62,461 nucleotides of DNA from Enterovibrio norvegicus DSM 15893 (GTDB lineage: Bacteria > Pseudomonadota > Gammaproteobacteria > Enterobacterales > Vibrionaceae): assembly GCF_900115495.1 (NCBI RefSeq), contig NZ_FOWR01000032.1, positions 1 through 62,461 of the forward strand. Reading direction: 5' to 3'. Position 1 is the stretch's first letter. Each line of letters starts with the position of its first letter. Below, piece after piece: positions 7,859 to 15,731 of this stretch. The position numbers and the translations under genes are program-made. A model generated the notes under the pieces. The model did no database searches and was not told the origin of the DNA. It was given only the letters and a program-made list of their open reading frames with translations.

Positions 7859-9586
7859 ATGGATTTGAAAACAATTACCTACCTCGTAGTAGGGGCGACA
7901 TTTGTCCTGTATATCGCGATTGCAATTTGGGCGCGAGCAGGGTCGACAAAAGAATTCTATGTTGCAGGCGGTGGCGTTAACCCTATCGCCAACGGCATGG
8001 CGACAGCAGCAGACTGGATGTCTGCGGCGTCATTTATCTCCATGGCAGGTTTGATAGCTTTCATGGGCTACGGCGGCTCGGTCTTCCTGATGGGTTGGAC
8101 TGGCGGCTACGTGCTTCTTGCACTTCTTCTTGCACCTTACCTTCGTAAATTCGGCAAGTTTACCGTGCCAGAATTTATCGGTGAGCGCTTCTACTCCAAT
8201 ACGGCACGCATTGTTGCTGTTGCCTGTCTGATCATCGCTTCTATTACCTACGTTATCGGTCAGATGAAAGGTGTTGGTGTTGCATTCGGTCGCTTCCTTG
8301 AAGTGGACTACGCAACAGGTCTTGGCATTGGTATGTGTATCGTATTCATCTATGCCGTGATGGGTGGTATGAAAGGGATCACCTACACCCAGATCGCACA
8401 GTACTGTGTTCTGATTTTGGCGTACACCATTCCTGCGGTATTTATCTCTCTACAACTGACAGGTAACCCACTGCCACAGATTGGTTTAGGCAGCACAATG
8501 GTAGGGACGGATCAGTATCTGCTCGACCGGCTTGATCAGGTGGTGACCGAACTCGGGTTTACGGAATACACCACCACCTCTCGGGGAGACACGTTAAACA
8601 TGTTTGTTTACACCCTGTCTCTGATGATTGGTACGGCGGGTCTGCCACACGTTATCATCCGCTTCTTCACCGTACCAAAAGTGCGTGATGCACGAACGTC
8701 TGCAGGTTGGGCACTGTTCTTCATCGCGATTTTGTACACCACGGCTCCAGCAGTGGCAGCAATGGCACGTATCAACCTGATGGACACGGTTAACCCGGCG
8801 CCAGGTCAGCACCTTGCGTATGACGAGCGTCCTGATTGGTTTAAGAACTGGGAAAAAACAGGCCTTCTTGGTTTTGATGACAAAAACAACGACGGCAAGA
8901 TCCAGTACACCTCAAGTGCAGAAACCAACGAGCTGAAAGTTGACCGTGACATCATGGTTCTCGCGAACCCTGAAATCTCGAAACTTCCAAATTGGGTGAT
9001 TGCACTGGTTGCCGCAGGTGGTTTGGCAGCAGCACTGTCTACCGCAGCAGGCCTTCTGCTCGCTATCTCGTCGGCGGTTTCGCATGACTTGATAAAAGGG
9101 GTTATCAATCCGTCGATATCCGAGAAATCGGAGCTACGGGCAAGTCGAATAGCCATGGTATTCGCCATCTTGGTGGCCGGGTATCTCGGGCTCAATCCGC
9201 CTGGCTTTGCCGCCGGTACGGTCGCACTCGCCTTCGGCTTAGCAGGGTCCTCAATCTTCCCTGCCTTGATGATGGGTATCTTCTCGAAGACCATCAACAA
9301 AGAAGGCGCGATTGCGGGCATGATTGCAGGTATCAGTGTCACGCTGTTCTACGTATTCCAACACAAAGGCATCTTGTTTGTTGCTGATTGGAAATACCTA
9401 CAAGATTGGGGCAGCAACTGGTTCTTCGGTATCGAACCAAACGCATTTGGTGCAATCGGCGCAATGTTCAACTTCGCTATCGCTATCTTGGTATCTCGCG
9501 TAACCGCAGAGACACCAGAAGAAGTGAAAGAATTGGTAGAAAGTGTTCGCGTACCAACAGGTGCAGGTGACGCTCAATCTCACTAA
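7859..9586 (+). CDS. Sodium:solute symporter, VC_2705 (acetate/ActP-like) subfamily
   Basis: A 575-residue SLC5-family transporter with about 13 membrane helices. Typical features are FYVAGGGVNPIANGMATAADW and MSAASFISMAG near the N-terminus and the LSTAAGLLLAISSAVSHDL segment around residue 400, where the Na2 site of the fold lies. A soluble insert at about 315-375 (NPAPGQHLAYDERPDWFKNWEK) marks the VC_2705 subfamily. The likely cargo is acetate or another short monocarboxylate, judged from family and from the neighbouring acetate regulators and acs; the sequence does not prove it. The stop codon lies in a tandem triplet of CACTAAG (9581-9601). Confidence 0.9.
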   Translation: MDLKTITYLVVGATFVLYIAIAIWARAGSTKEFYVAGGGVNPIANGMATAADWMSAASFISMAGLIAFMGYGGSVFLMGWTGGYVLLALLLAPYLRKFGKFTVPEFIGERFYSNTARIVAVACLIIASITYVIGQMKGVGVAFGRFLEVDYATGLGIGMCIVFIYAVMGGMKGITYTQIAQYCVLILAYTIPAVFISLQLTGNPLPQIGLGSTMVGTDQYLLDRLDQVVTELGFTEYTTTSRGDTLNMFVYTLSLMIGTAGLPHVIIRFFTVPKVRDARTSAGWALFFIAILYTTAPAVAAMARINLMDTVNPAPGQHLAYDERPDWFKNWEKTGLLGFDDKNNDGKIQYTSSAETNELKVDRDIMVLANPEISKLPNWVIALVAAGGLAAALSTAAGLLLAISSAVSHDLIKGVINPSISEKSELRASRIAMVFAILVAGYLGLNPPGFAAGTVALAFGLAGSSIFPALMMGIFSKTINKEGAIAGMIAGISVTLFYVFQHKGILFVADWKYLQDWGSNWFFGIEPNAFGAIGAMFNFAIAILVSRVTAETPEEVKELVESVRVPTGAGDAQSH

Positions 9587-9601
9587 GCACTAAGCACTAA
9601 G
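9581..9601 (+). repeat. Three tandem copies of CACTAAG across the symporter stop codon
   Basis: Three exact 7-bp units. The first contains the stop TAA, so copy-number changes would alter only the 3' untranslated region. Confidence 0.8.
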
Positions 9602-9617
9602 ACAATGTTCGTCGCGG

Positions 9618-9762
9618 TTCTCTATGGACGTTCGCGCCATAGAGAATCCGCTGAACAGACTCTCCAAACCCTCTTGCAGCAGGGCGATGACGTTGCAAGA
9701 GGCAAAAGAGAGATAGAAGCATCACGTAACGACGAAAAAGCCCCGCCTTGGGGCTTTTTTTA
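9618..9762 (+). ncRNA. Candidate 3'-UTR small RNA with three hairpins
   Basis: After the symporter stop there are three successive hairpins: TTCTCTATGG / CCATAGAGAA (9618-9627 and 9637-9646, perfect), CCTCTTGCA / TGCAAGAGG (9670-9678 and 9694-9702, perfect), and the terminator at 9735-9762 with a long T tail. An unstructured A-rich stretch lies before the last one. This layout resembles Hfq-type small RNAs derived from the 3' end of mRNAs. No own promoter is evident. It could also be only a decorated 3' untranslated region. Confidence 0.35.
9735..9762 (+). terminator. Terminator of the symporter operon
   Basis: AAAAAGCCCC-GCCTT-GGGGCTTTTTTT, a GC-rich stem with A run before and T run after. 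Confidence 0.9.
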
Positions 9763-9801
9763 TCACTCGGGTACGGTATGTTGAGCCTTACTCAAGGATG
9801 A

Positions 9802-10320
9802 ATGTGGAAAAGTCTCATTATTATGTTTAAAAACAAACACATTGTACTTGCGATGATTGTCGCACCCATCTTAGCCATCATTGCTTATTTTGGGGTTGAT
9901 TTAGCCGTCAGTGAAAAAGCGCTTGTCGCGAAAGAAGGCGAAACCTACAAGCTCGCCGCTCGCTCGAATTGTCGATATACCAGTGGCCTTTGCACACTCG
10001 CCAATGGCGATTTTAAAATTCAATTACGCTCAGAACGCCTCACCGACAGTGAAGTCGTGATCAAACTTACATCAGATTTTATTCTTGATGGTGCCAAGAT
10101 AAGCATCATGCAAAATAAAGAACAACCTTCATCCCCTATCGACATGGAAAGTAACAGCGCTAACGGCACAGAGTGGATGGTTGATTTACCTGCGCCTACC
10201 AGTGAAGAAAGCGCACTCCAATTGGTCGTAAAATCAGAAGGGACGCTCTATTACGGCGAAACGCCAGCAACGTTCGTGGAATACAAAACGTACTTTTCAG
10301 ACGATGAAAAAAGCCAGTAA
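9802..10320 (+). CDS. Hypothetical membrane-anchored protein
   Basis: A 172-residue protein I do not recognise. Residues 16-36 form one hydrophobic helix (VLAMIVAPILAIIAYFGVDLA) preceded by basic residues (FKNKH), so an uncleaved signal anchor with a periplasmic C-terminal domain is likely. The domain has two cysteines, Cys57 and Cys63 (NCRYTSGLCTL), which could form a disulfide, and looks like a beta-rich fold. The ATG at 9802 follows AAGGAT; Met8 is an alternative start. It sits between the symporter and the crbS end, on the same strand as the symporter but behind a terminator. A terminator follows it. Confidence 0.75.
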   Translation: MWKSLIIMFKNKHIVLAMIVAPILAIIAYFGVDLAVSEKALVAKEGETYKLAARSNCRYTSGLCTLANGDFKIQLRSERLTDSEVVIKLTSDFILDGAKISIMQNKEQPSSPIDMESNSANGTEWMVDLPAPTSEESALQLVVKSEGTLYYGETPATFVEYKTYFSDDEKSQ

Positions 10321-10411
10321 ACATACTGGCTCTGACTTTCTTCGCTCGGATCAGCTGTTCACGTCAAGCAAGAAACGATGAGCAGTGTTTAGGGAAGACA
10401 TCTCCTTATCA

Positions 10412-10437
10412 GCGCGCGTTTAAGCGCGCATTTTTTT
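10412..10437 (+). terminator. Terminator after the hypothetical gene at 9802
   Basis: GCGCGC-GTTTAA-GCGCGC followed by A and seven T, about 90 bases after the stop. Confidence 0.85.
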
Positions 10438-10490
10438 CTGCATGTGACGACCTCAGACTATGCGCAGAAATACATCGTCAGTAGCACCGG

Positions 10491-10703
10491 TCACACCAAG
10501 TACAACTTGGCAGCGGCAATCACTGCGGCAATCCGCGCTTCATGCTCTTGCTCGGTCATCCAAAACGTCACATCCATCCAACCATCAGTGCCCATGAGGG
10601 CTAACTCGGTGAGTTGAATATCTGCAGTAACGGGATCCCATTGACCTTCGGCGCGGATCAAGCCGACTTCGGTATCTAATCGAGGGATCGAAAACACTTC
10701 CAT
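10491..10703 (-). CDS. Small uncharacterised protein coupled to crbS
   Basis: A 70-residue acidic protein that starts one base after the crbS stop. Its ribosome site AAGGAG lies inside the last crbS codons, nine bases before the ATG, so translation is probably coupled. The sequence MEVFSIPRLDTEVGLIRAEG then ALMGTDGWMDVTFWMTEQEH has no membrane helix or signal and ends in an alanine-rich helix (ARIAAVIAAAKLYLV). I recognise no family. Position suggests an accessory of the sensor kinase or simply a conserved neighbour. Confidence 0.7.
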   Translation of the reverse strand: MEVFSIPRLDTEVGLIRAEGQWDPVTADIQLTELALMGTDGWMDVTFWMTEQEHEARIAAVIAAAKLYLV

Positions 10704-10704
10704 C

Positions 10705-13700
10705 TTAGCTCACTCCTTGTTGAAGTAATGCGCGTAACTTCAGCGGCTTCACAGGTTTAGCAATATACCCAAAACCTTTGGCTCGAATGCATTGCTGCGT
10801 TTCTTGCGTTCTGTCTGCGGTAATGATGGCACCATAAAAGGCATCCCCCAGCAAACGTCGACATTCTTGAAGGACATCTAACCCAGTCAATGAAGGCGCG
10901 AGGTGGTAGTCACTCAATATAAAGTCAGGCAACCAATCATGCTGGAAACACGCGACGACCTCATCCAGATCCTCTGCGACTTTCACTTCGCAACCCCAGC
11001 GAGATAACAAACTTTCCATGCCTGCCAAGATGTCCCTTTCATTATCCACACACAGCACACGAACCCCAGCCAGTTGCATACTATTTTTTGGTGCTGCGTC
11101 AGCCTCAACCCCTGTGTCACACACCTGAGGCATCACTGTTGTCACATGCGCGGTAATGGAAAAAACCGTGCCTTTGCCCGGCCAAGAACGAAGATCCAAT
11201 GATTGGTTTAAGATCCGGCTAATCCCGCGCGCAATCGCAAGACCTAACCCCAATCCCAATTCAGCGCCCTTTCGATCAATGCGCGTAAATTCATCGAAGA
11301 TATCTTGTTGCCTGTCTTCAGGGATCCCCGGTCCGTTATCCCACACCTCGATGCTGCACTCATCGCCTCGACGACGCACACCCAGCAGTACACGCCCATC
11401 TGGGTTATATCGAAACGCATTTGTCAGGAAGTTTTGCAGCACACGACGAAGAAGACGGCGATCGGAACGAATGCGTAACCCCGTTGGCAGTACTTTGAAT
11501 TGCACGCCTTGTGCATTGGCAATCATGCCAAATTCCGCCGCGAGGGTTGAAAACACCTCATCCAAATCGAAGTCGGTAATTTGGGCCTTCATTTTTCCCG
11601 ATTCCAAACGAGAAATATCCAACAAATCCCCGATCAAATCTTCCGCCGCGCCTAGGGCACTTTCAATGTGTCCCGACATGTTCTGCACATCTTGGTCTTG
11701 TGCCATTTCATTGAGCGAAGAGGCAAACAAGCGCGCGGCGTTCAGTGGTTGCATTAAGTCGTGACTTACAGCAGCTAACAAACGGCTTTTCGATTGCGAG
11801 GCATGTTCTGCTTTGTTGGTTGCACTGATCAGGCGTCGGTTTAGCGATTCCAATTCCTGTGTACGGGCAATAACGCGTGCTTCGAGGGTTTCATTGGACT
11901 GTTTCAATGCTTCTTCCGCATCACGGAACGCCGTGATGTCGGTAAAACTCATGACGAATCCGCCGCCCGGCATGGGGTTCCCCTGCACTTCGATAACCCG
12001 TCCATCGGGGTGAACACGGGACGAAGTATGAGGCGAACCTTGGCGCAAATACGAAACACGTTTTGCTACGTGCGCTTCTATCTCACCAGGGCCACAAAGC
12101 CCTCGCTCCGCGTTATAACGCACCACATCAGCAATGGGTCTGCCGACTTGAATCAGATCCGGCGGGAATTTGAAAAGCTCAACATAACGTTGGTTCCACG
12201 CCACCAGCCGCAGTTGTTTATCCACCACCGAAATACCTTGGCTGATATGTTCGATCGCCCCTTGCAATAAGCCACGGCTAAAATCGAAGAGTTCCGACGC
12301 TTCATCAACAATGGTCGCGATTTCTTCCAGTTGCATGTTGCGGCCTTGCAGCGCGGAGGTAAGCACTAATTTCGCTGACGATGCACCAAACACACCCGCT
12401 AATACACGCTCTGTGTGACGGATCAACGCTGCACTGGCTTGCTGTTGTGGCAGCAAGGTTTCACCGCGTTGCTCACCAAACGTGCGGAAGGTTTGCCGCA
12501 TGCGTGTTCGGCCAACAAATCGCGCCGCGAGCATTTCCAATTCCGCCACGGTGACACGGCTTTGGTACAAGCTGCTGTCATCGCCTTCCGGCAACGGTGT
12601 CCCCACAAAACTCGCAGCTTGTAAGCGCTCGCTAAGTGACGGGCGTGTTGCCATCGACACCCCAACAAAGCACACGGTATTGACCATCAAACTCAGCACC
12701 ATCCCCCAATCAACCGCGCTTAAATCACGGAAGAATGGCAGTGCTGGCGGTTCCAAAAGCCAGAGTACGAGGTTGGTCTCAGCCGTGCCCGCCAGCATGC
12801 CGGTTTGCGTCATGAGCGTCATTAGCCAAACGATGAAACCCGACACTAAACCAGCATACACGCCCTTCTTATTGGCCTGACGCCAATAAATACCCGCCAC
12901 CAATGGCGGCGCAAACTGGGCAATAGCAGCGAAAGATAAAAAGCCAATGGCAGAGAGTGAAGGCACTTCAAGAATAAGCTGATAAAAGCCCCACGCAGCA
13001 ATCAGTAGGAAGAAAATCAACGCACGGCGAACATTCAACAATAGACCAGAGAACTGCGTAAAATTGCGGTTTGAAATACGCATTCTTCGCAGTAATTGCG
13101 GCAAGACAAGGTCGTTAGACACCATGATCGCAAGCGCAATAGTCGAAACGATCACCATGCCACTCGCAGCGGATGCACCGCCTAAAAAGGCCAACAGCGC
13201 TATGCCATCATTGCCTGTCGATAAGGGGAGTTGGATAACATGAGTATCTGCCGAGAACTGCGGCAAAAAGACTTGCCCTGCATAGGCTAACGGCAAGACA
13301 AACACACCCATCAGCAACAAATACAAAGGGAATACCCAGCGCGCCGTATGTAAGTCTTGTGCGCGTGCGTTTTCCACCACCATGGTGTGAAACTGCCGTG
13401 GCAGACAGATAATGGCCGCTATGGTGAGCAACGTATGAACCAACAATGCCCCCCAATTGGGTGGGCCTACCACACCGGTTTCTGCCAACGAAGGTAAGTC
13501 TATATCCGTTTCAAGCAACATGCTGACGGCAAACAAACCCACCACCAAAAACGCCACCAGCTTGACGATAGATTCAAACGCCACCGCCATCATCATGCCA
13601 CGGTGATGCTCGGTAGAATCGATGTGCCTTGTACCAAAAAGTACCGTAAACATGGCCAGTGATACACACACTAGCCAAGTGATCTGCCCTTGGTCTAAGC

Positions 13701-14169
13701 CTGCATCTTTGCCAATATTGGGGGCGATAACATCTAGCCCCATGGTGATCCCACGAAGCTGAAGAGCGATATACGGCAAAATACCGACAACGGCGATCAC
13801 GGTGACAAGCACCGCTAAGCCTTGTGATTTTCCGTATCGCGCCGCGATAAAGTCAGCAATCGAGGTGATGTGTTCGCGCTTGGCAATCAAAATGATCCGC
13901 GCGAGAAAACGCCAACCTATGGTGAACACCAATATAGGGGCGAGATAAATAGGAAGGAATGACCAAGGCTGGCTGGATGCTTGCCCCACCGTGCCAAAAA
14001 AAGTCCAAGAGGTACAATATACCGCGATAGAAAGGCTATAAATCCACGGTCGCCAGCCTCGAAGCCAGCGCGGGCGATTGTCGCCATACCATGCGATTAA
14101 GAACAAAACCCCGAGGTAAGCCAGCGCCACGGGCACCACGATCCATCCAGCTGACATAATCCCTTCCAT
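10705..14169 (-). CDS. crbS: SLC5-domain hybrid sensor histidine kinase CrbS
   Basis: A 1154-residue membrane sensor. Order: SLC5 sodium:solute-symporter-like domain of about 13 helices (1-500), a linker with STAC-like region (535-630), PAS (about 635-750), coiled coil (750-790), HisKA with His803 in AVSHDLMQPLN, HATPase with NFLTNAFRYN (912-921), DNGPGIP (944-950) and GLGLGLA, then a receiver domain with Asp1042, phosphoacceptor Asp1087 and Lys1138. This is the CbrA/MxtR/CrbS architecture. In V. cholerae CrbS (VC0303) governs acs through CrbR. MSAGW at 14157 is an alternative start. The symporter part probably senses or moves the inducer; the transported species cannot be read from the sequence. 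Confidence 0.92.
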   Translation of the reverse strand: MEGIMSAGWIVVPVALAYLGVLFLIAWYGDNRPRWLRGWRPWIYSLSIAVYCTSWTFFGTVGQASSQPWSFLPIYLAPILVFTIGWRFLARIILIAKREHITSIADFIAARYGKSQGLAVLVTVIAVVGILPYIALQLRGITMGLDVIAPNIGKDAGLDQGQITWLVCVSLAMFTVLFGTRHIDSTEHHRGMMMAVAFESIVKLVAFLVVGLFAVSMLLETDIDLPSLAETGVVGPPNWGALLVHTLLTIAAIICLPRQFHTMVVENARAQDLHTARWVFPLYLLLMGVFVLPLAYAGQVFLPQFSADTHVIQLPLSTGNDGIALLAFLGGASAASGMVIVSTIALAIMVSNDLVLPQLLRRMRISNRNFTQFSGLLLNVRRALIFFLLIAAWGFYQLILEVPSLSAIGFLSFAAIAQFAPPLVAGIYWRQANKKGVYAGLVSGFIVWLMTLMTQTGMLAGTAETNLVLWLLEPPALPFFRDLSAVDWGMVLSLMVNTVCFVGVSMATRPSLSERLQAASFVGTPLPEGDDSSLYQSRVTVAELEMLAARFVGRTRMRQTFRTFGEQRGETLLPQQQASAALIRHTERVLAGVFGASSAKLVLTSALQGRNMQLEEIATIVDEASELFDFSRGLLQGAIEHISQGISVVDKQLRLVAWNQRYVELFKFPPDLIQVGRPIADVVRYNAERGLCGPGEIEAHVAKRVSYLRQGSPHTSSRVHPDGRVIEVQGNPMPGGGFVMSFTDITAFRDAEEALKQSNETLEARVIARTQELESLNRRLISATNKAEHASQSKSRLLAAVSHDLMQPLNAARLFASSLNEMAQDQDVQNMSGHIESALGAAEDLIGDLLDISRLESGKMKAQITDFDLDEVFSTLAAEFGMIANAQGVQFKVLPTGLRIRSDRRLLRRVLQNFLTNAFRYNPDGRVLLGVRRRGDECSIEVWDNGPGIPEDRQQDIFDEFTRIDRKGAELGLGLGLAIARGISRILNQSLDLRSWPGKGTVFSITAHVTTVMPQVCDTGVEADAAPKNSMQLAGVRVLCVDNERDILAGMESLLSRWGCEVKVAEDLDEVVACFQHDWLPDFILSDYHLAPSLTGLDVLQECRRLLGDAFYGAIITADRTQETQQCIRAKGFGYIAKPVKPLKLRALLQQGVS

Positions 14170-14356
14170 GAGATGTCGTTATTTCAAGGTGTTGTTTACC
14201 ACGCCGACATCGTGACAACAACGCGCTGCTTTATCCCCGTGAGCTAGCTCTCCTAAGTAATGCGACAATCAATCTCTATTCATCAAAGTGCATTTCCCGC
14301 CCTCTTATCCTGAGCGTTTCCATCATCAAAAACGTGCTCGATAATGGCAAGAACGA

Positions 14357-15532
14357 TCAGCCTGTTGCCTCCTCAGACGGCGCTTCTTGTTTTGATGCTG
14401 GGAGCGATAAAAACAGAACAGGTAAACCAAATGCAGCCATCACGAAAAAGCTGCTTCCCGAAAAGGAAGAATACAGCTCGCCACTGAGCATCGTTACCAG
14501 TGCCATCACAGCCCCTAGAGCCAACGCATTGTATAACGCCTGCAATGCCATAATACGTTCTGCGGGTTGCTGCTGGATGTAACGCATGGCGGCGATGTGG
14601 GTAATACCAAACGTGAATCCGTGAAGAGATTGCGCCAAAATAAGCACGTTAACGTCTGTCGACCATGCGGTCAGCGTCCAACGAATGATGACGGAAAGCG
14701 CCGCCACACGGAACAATGTCTGCACCGACCAATCACCAAAAAAACGCGAACACACGGCAAACATCAACACTTCAACGCCAACCCCTAAACTCCATAAATA
14801 GCCAACGGTTGAATCCGCCAACCCTGACTGGGTCCAATGAATGGAGCTAAATGCATAGTAAGCAGCATGGCTACTTTGCAGTAAGGAGACTATCACCATG
14901 AAAGTGATGACATGAGGTGCTTTTAGCACACTCAATAAAGGCGGGCGATCAGGTGCATCTGTTTCTTCCCCTTTGGGCGAAGGGTGAGGCGTCATCAAAC
15001 TGAGCCCCCATCCCACCAGCATCGCCGTTGCAGCGACAGGCACAATGATACCCGCACCAAATTCCTCCACTAACCATCCTGTCACGGTCGAGCCCACGAT
15101 AAATGCGATAGAGCCCCACACGCGAGCACGGCCATAGTCCAACAACTTACGGCGGTGGTAGTGGTTTGCAATGGCATCAGTAACAGGAATAGATGGGCCA
15201 ATGACGCAATTGATGAAGACAGAAAGTGCCGAAAGCACGAACAAATTGGGCGATGCGGCAAGGTGAACAAACCCAGCAACCGCACCAAGAAACGACAACC
15301 AACGAATGGCGGGGAGTAAATGTCGAGGCAAATGAAAGCGCGGCGTGATCGTCAGGTTCACTACAAAGCGGGCCATGACCCCCGCCCCAATCACAATGCC
15401 AATGTCATCTGCCGATAACCCTAACCATGCCAACCACAGCGACCAGAAAGGCAAATACACGCCAAAAGAGAAGAAGAATGCGCTGTAGTAAAAAGAAAGC
15501 CAGCGATACGGCGAAGGTCGGAGAAGAGACAA
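14357..15532 (-). CDS. MFS transporter, HcaT (3-phenylpropionate) family
   Basis: A 391-residue protein with twelve predicted membrane helices. SFYYSAFFFSFGVYLPFWSLWL, DYGRARVWGSIAFIVGS and LQSSHAAYYAFSSIHW closely follow E. coli HcaT, a putative 3-phenylpropionate importer of the nucleoside:H+ symporter-like MFS group. Real substrate is unknown; no aromatic-acid catabolic genes are nearby. It precedes crbS on the same strand with a 187-base gap, so it may or may not be co-transcribed. It is divergent from the cNMP/CBS gene. The central loop (about 185-200) carries the usual charged insert PSPKGEETDAPDRP. Confidence 0.88.
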   Translation of the reverse strand: MSLLRPSPYRWLSFYYSAFFFSFGVYLPFWSLWLAWLGLSADDIGIVIGAGVMARFVVNLTITPRFHLPRHLLPAIRWLSFLGAVAGFVHLAASPNLFVLSALSVFINCVIGPSIPVTDAIANHYHRRKLLDYGRARVWGSIAFIVGSTVTGWLVEEFGAGIIVPVAATAMLVGWGLSLMTPHPSPKGEETDAPDRPPLLSVLKAPHVITFMVIVSLLQSSHAAYYAFSSIHWTQSGLADSTVGYLWSLGVGVEVLMFAVCSRFFGDWSVQTLFRVAALSVIIRWTLTAWSTDVNVLILAQSLHGFTFGITHIAAMRYIQQQPAERIMALQALYNALALGAVMALVTMLSGELYSSFSGSSFFVMAAFGLPVLFLSLPASKQEAPSEEATG

Positions 15533-15620
15533 GACGGCAAATCCTTAGTGCCAACGAGGTGGTGGCTATTTTGACAGCGAACCGCCTAAGTTAACAGCGA
15601 TTCTCTGGCTTAATATCTAG

Positions 15621-15630
15621 ACTAAAGTCG
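15621..15630 (+). promoter_or_regulatory. ACTAAAGTCG motif in the divergent MFS / cNMP-CBS spacer
   Basis: The 199-base divergent region holds ACTAAAGTCG, which shares CTAAAGTC with the acs upstream motif (18248-18255). Related but weaker copies follow: ACTAAG at 15649-15654 and GACTAAAT at 15664-15671. Possible CrbR target; inference only. Confidence 0.25.
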
Positions 15631-15731
15631 GCTGGCGAGCCTCTCACCACTAAGACACACTTAGACTAAATGTACGAAGTAAGACCTCTGTTTTTGCGTG
15701 AAAAATATCGTCTCGCACCTTGGGAGTCTCT

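Noticed and set aside
8806-9342. 178-codon minus-strand frame inside the symporter gene
   Set aside because: Mirror of the transmembrane codons; no ribosome site and no recognisable family.
11156-11764. 202-codon open frame on the plus strand inside crbS
   Set aside because: Antisense to the kinase domain, basic Ser/Arg-rich composition typical of a shadow frame, no ribosome site.
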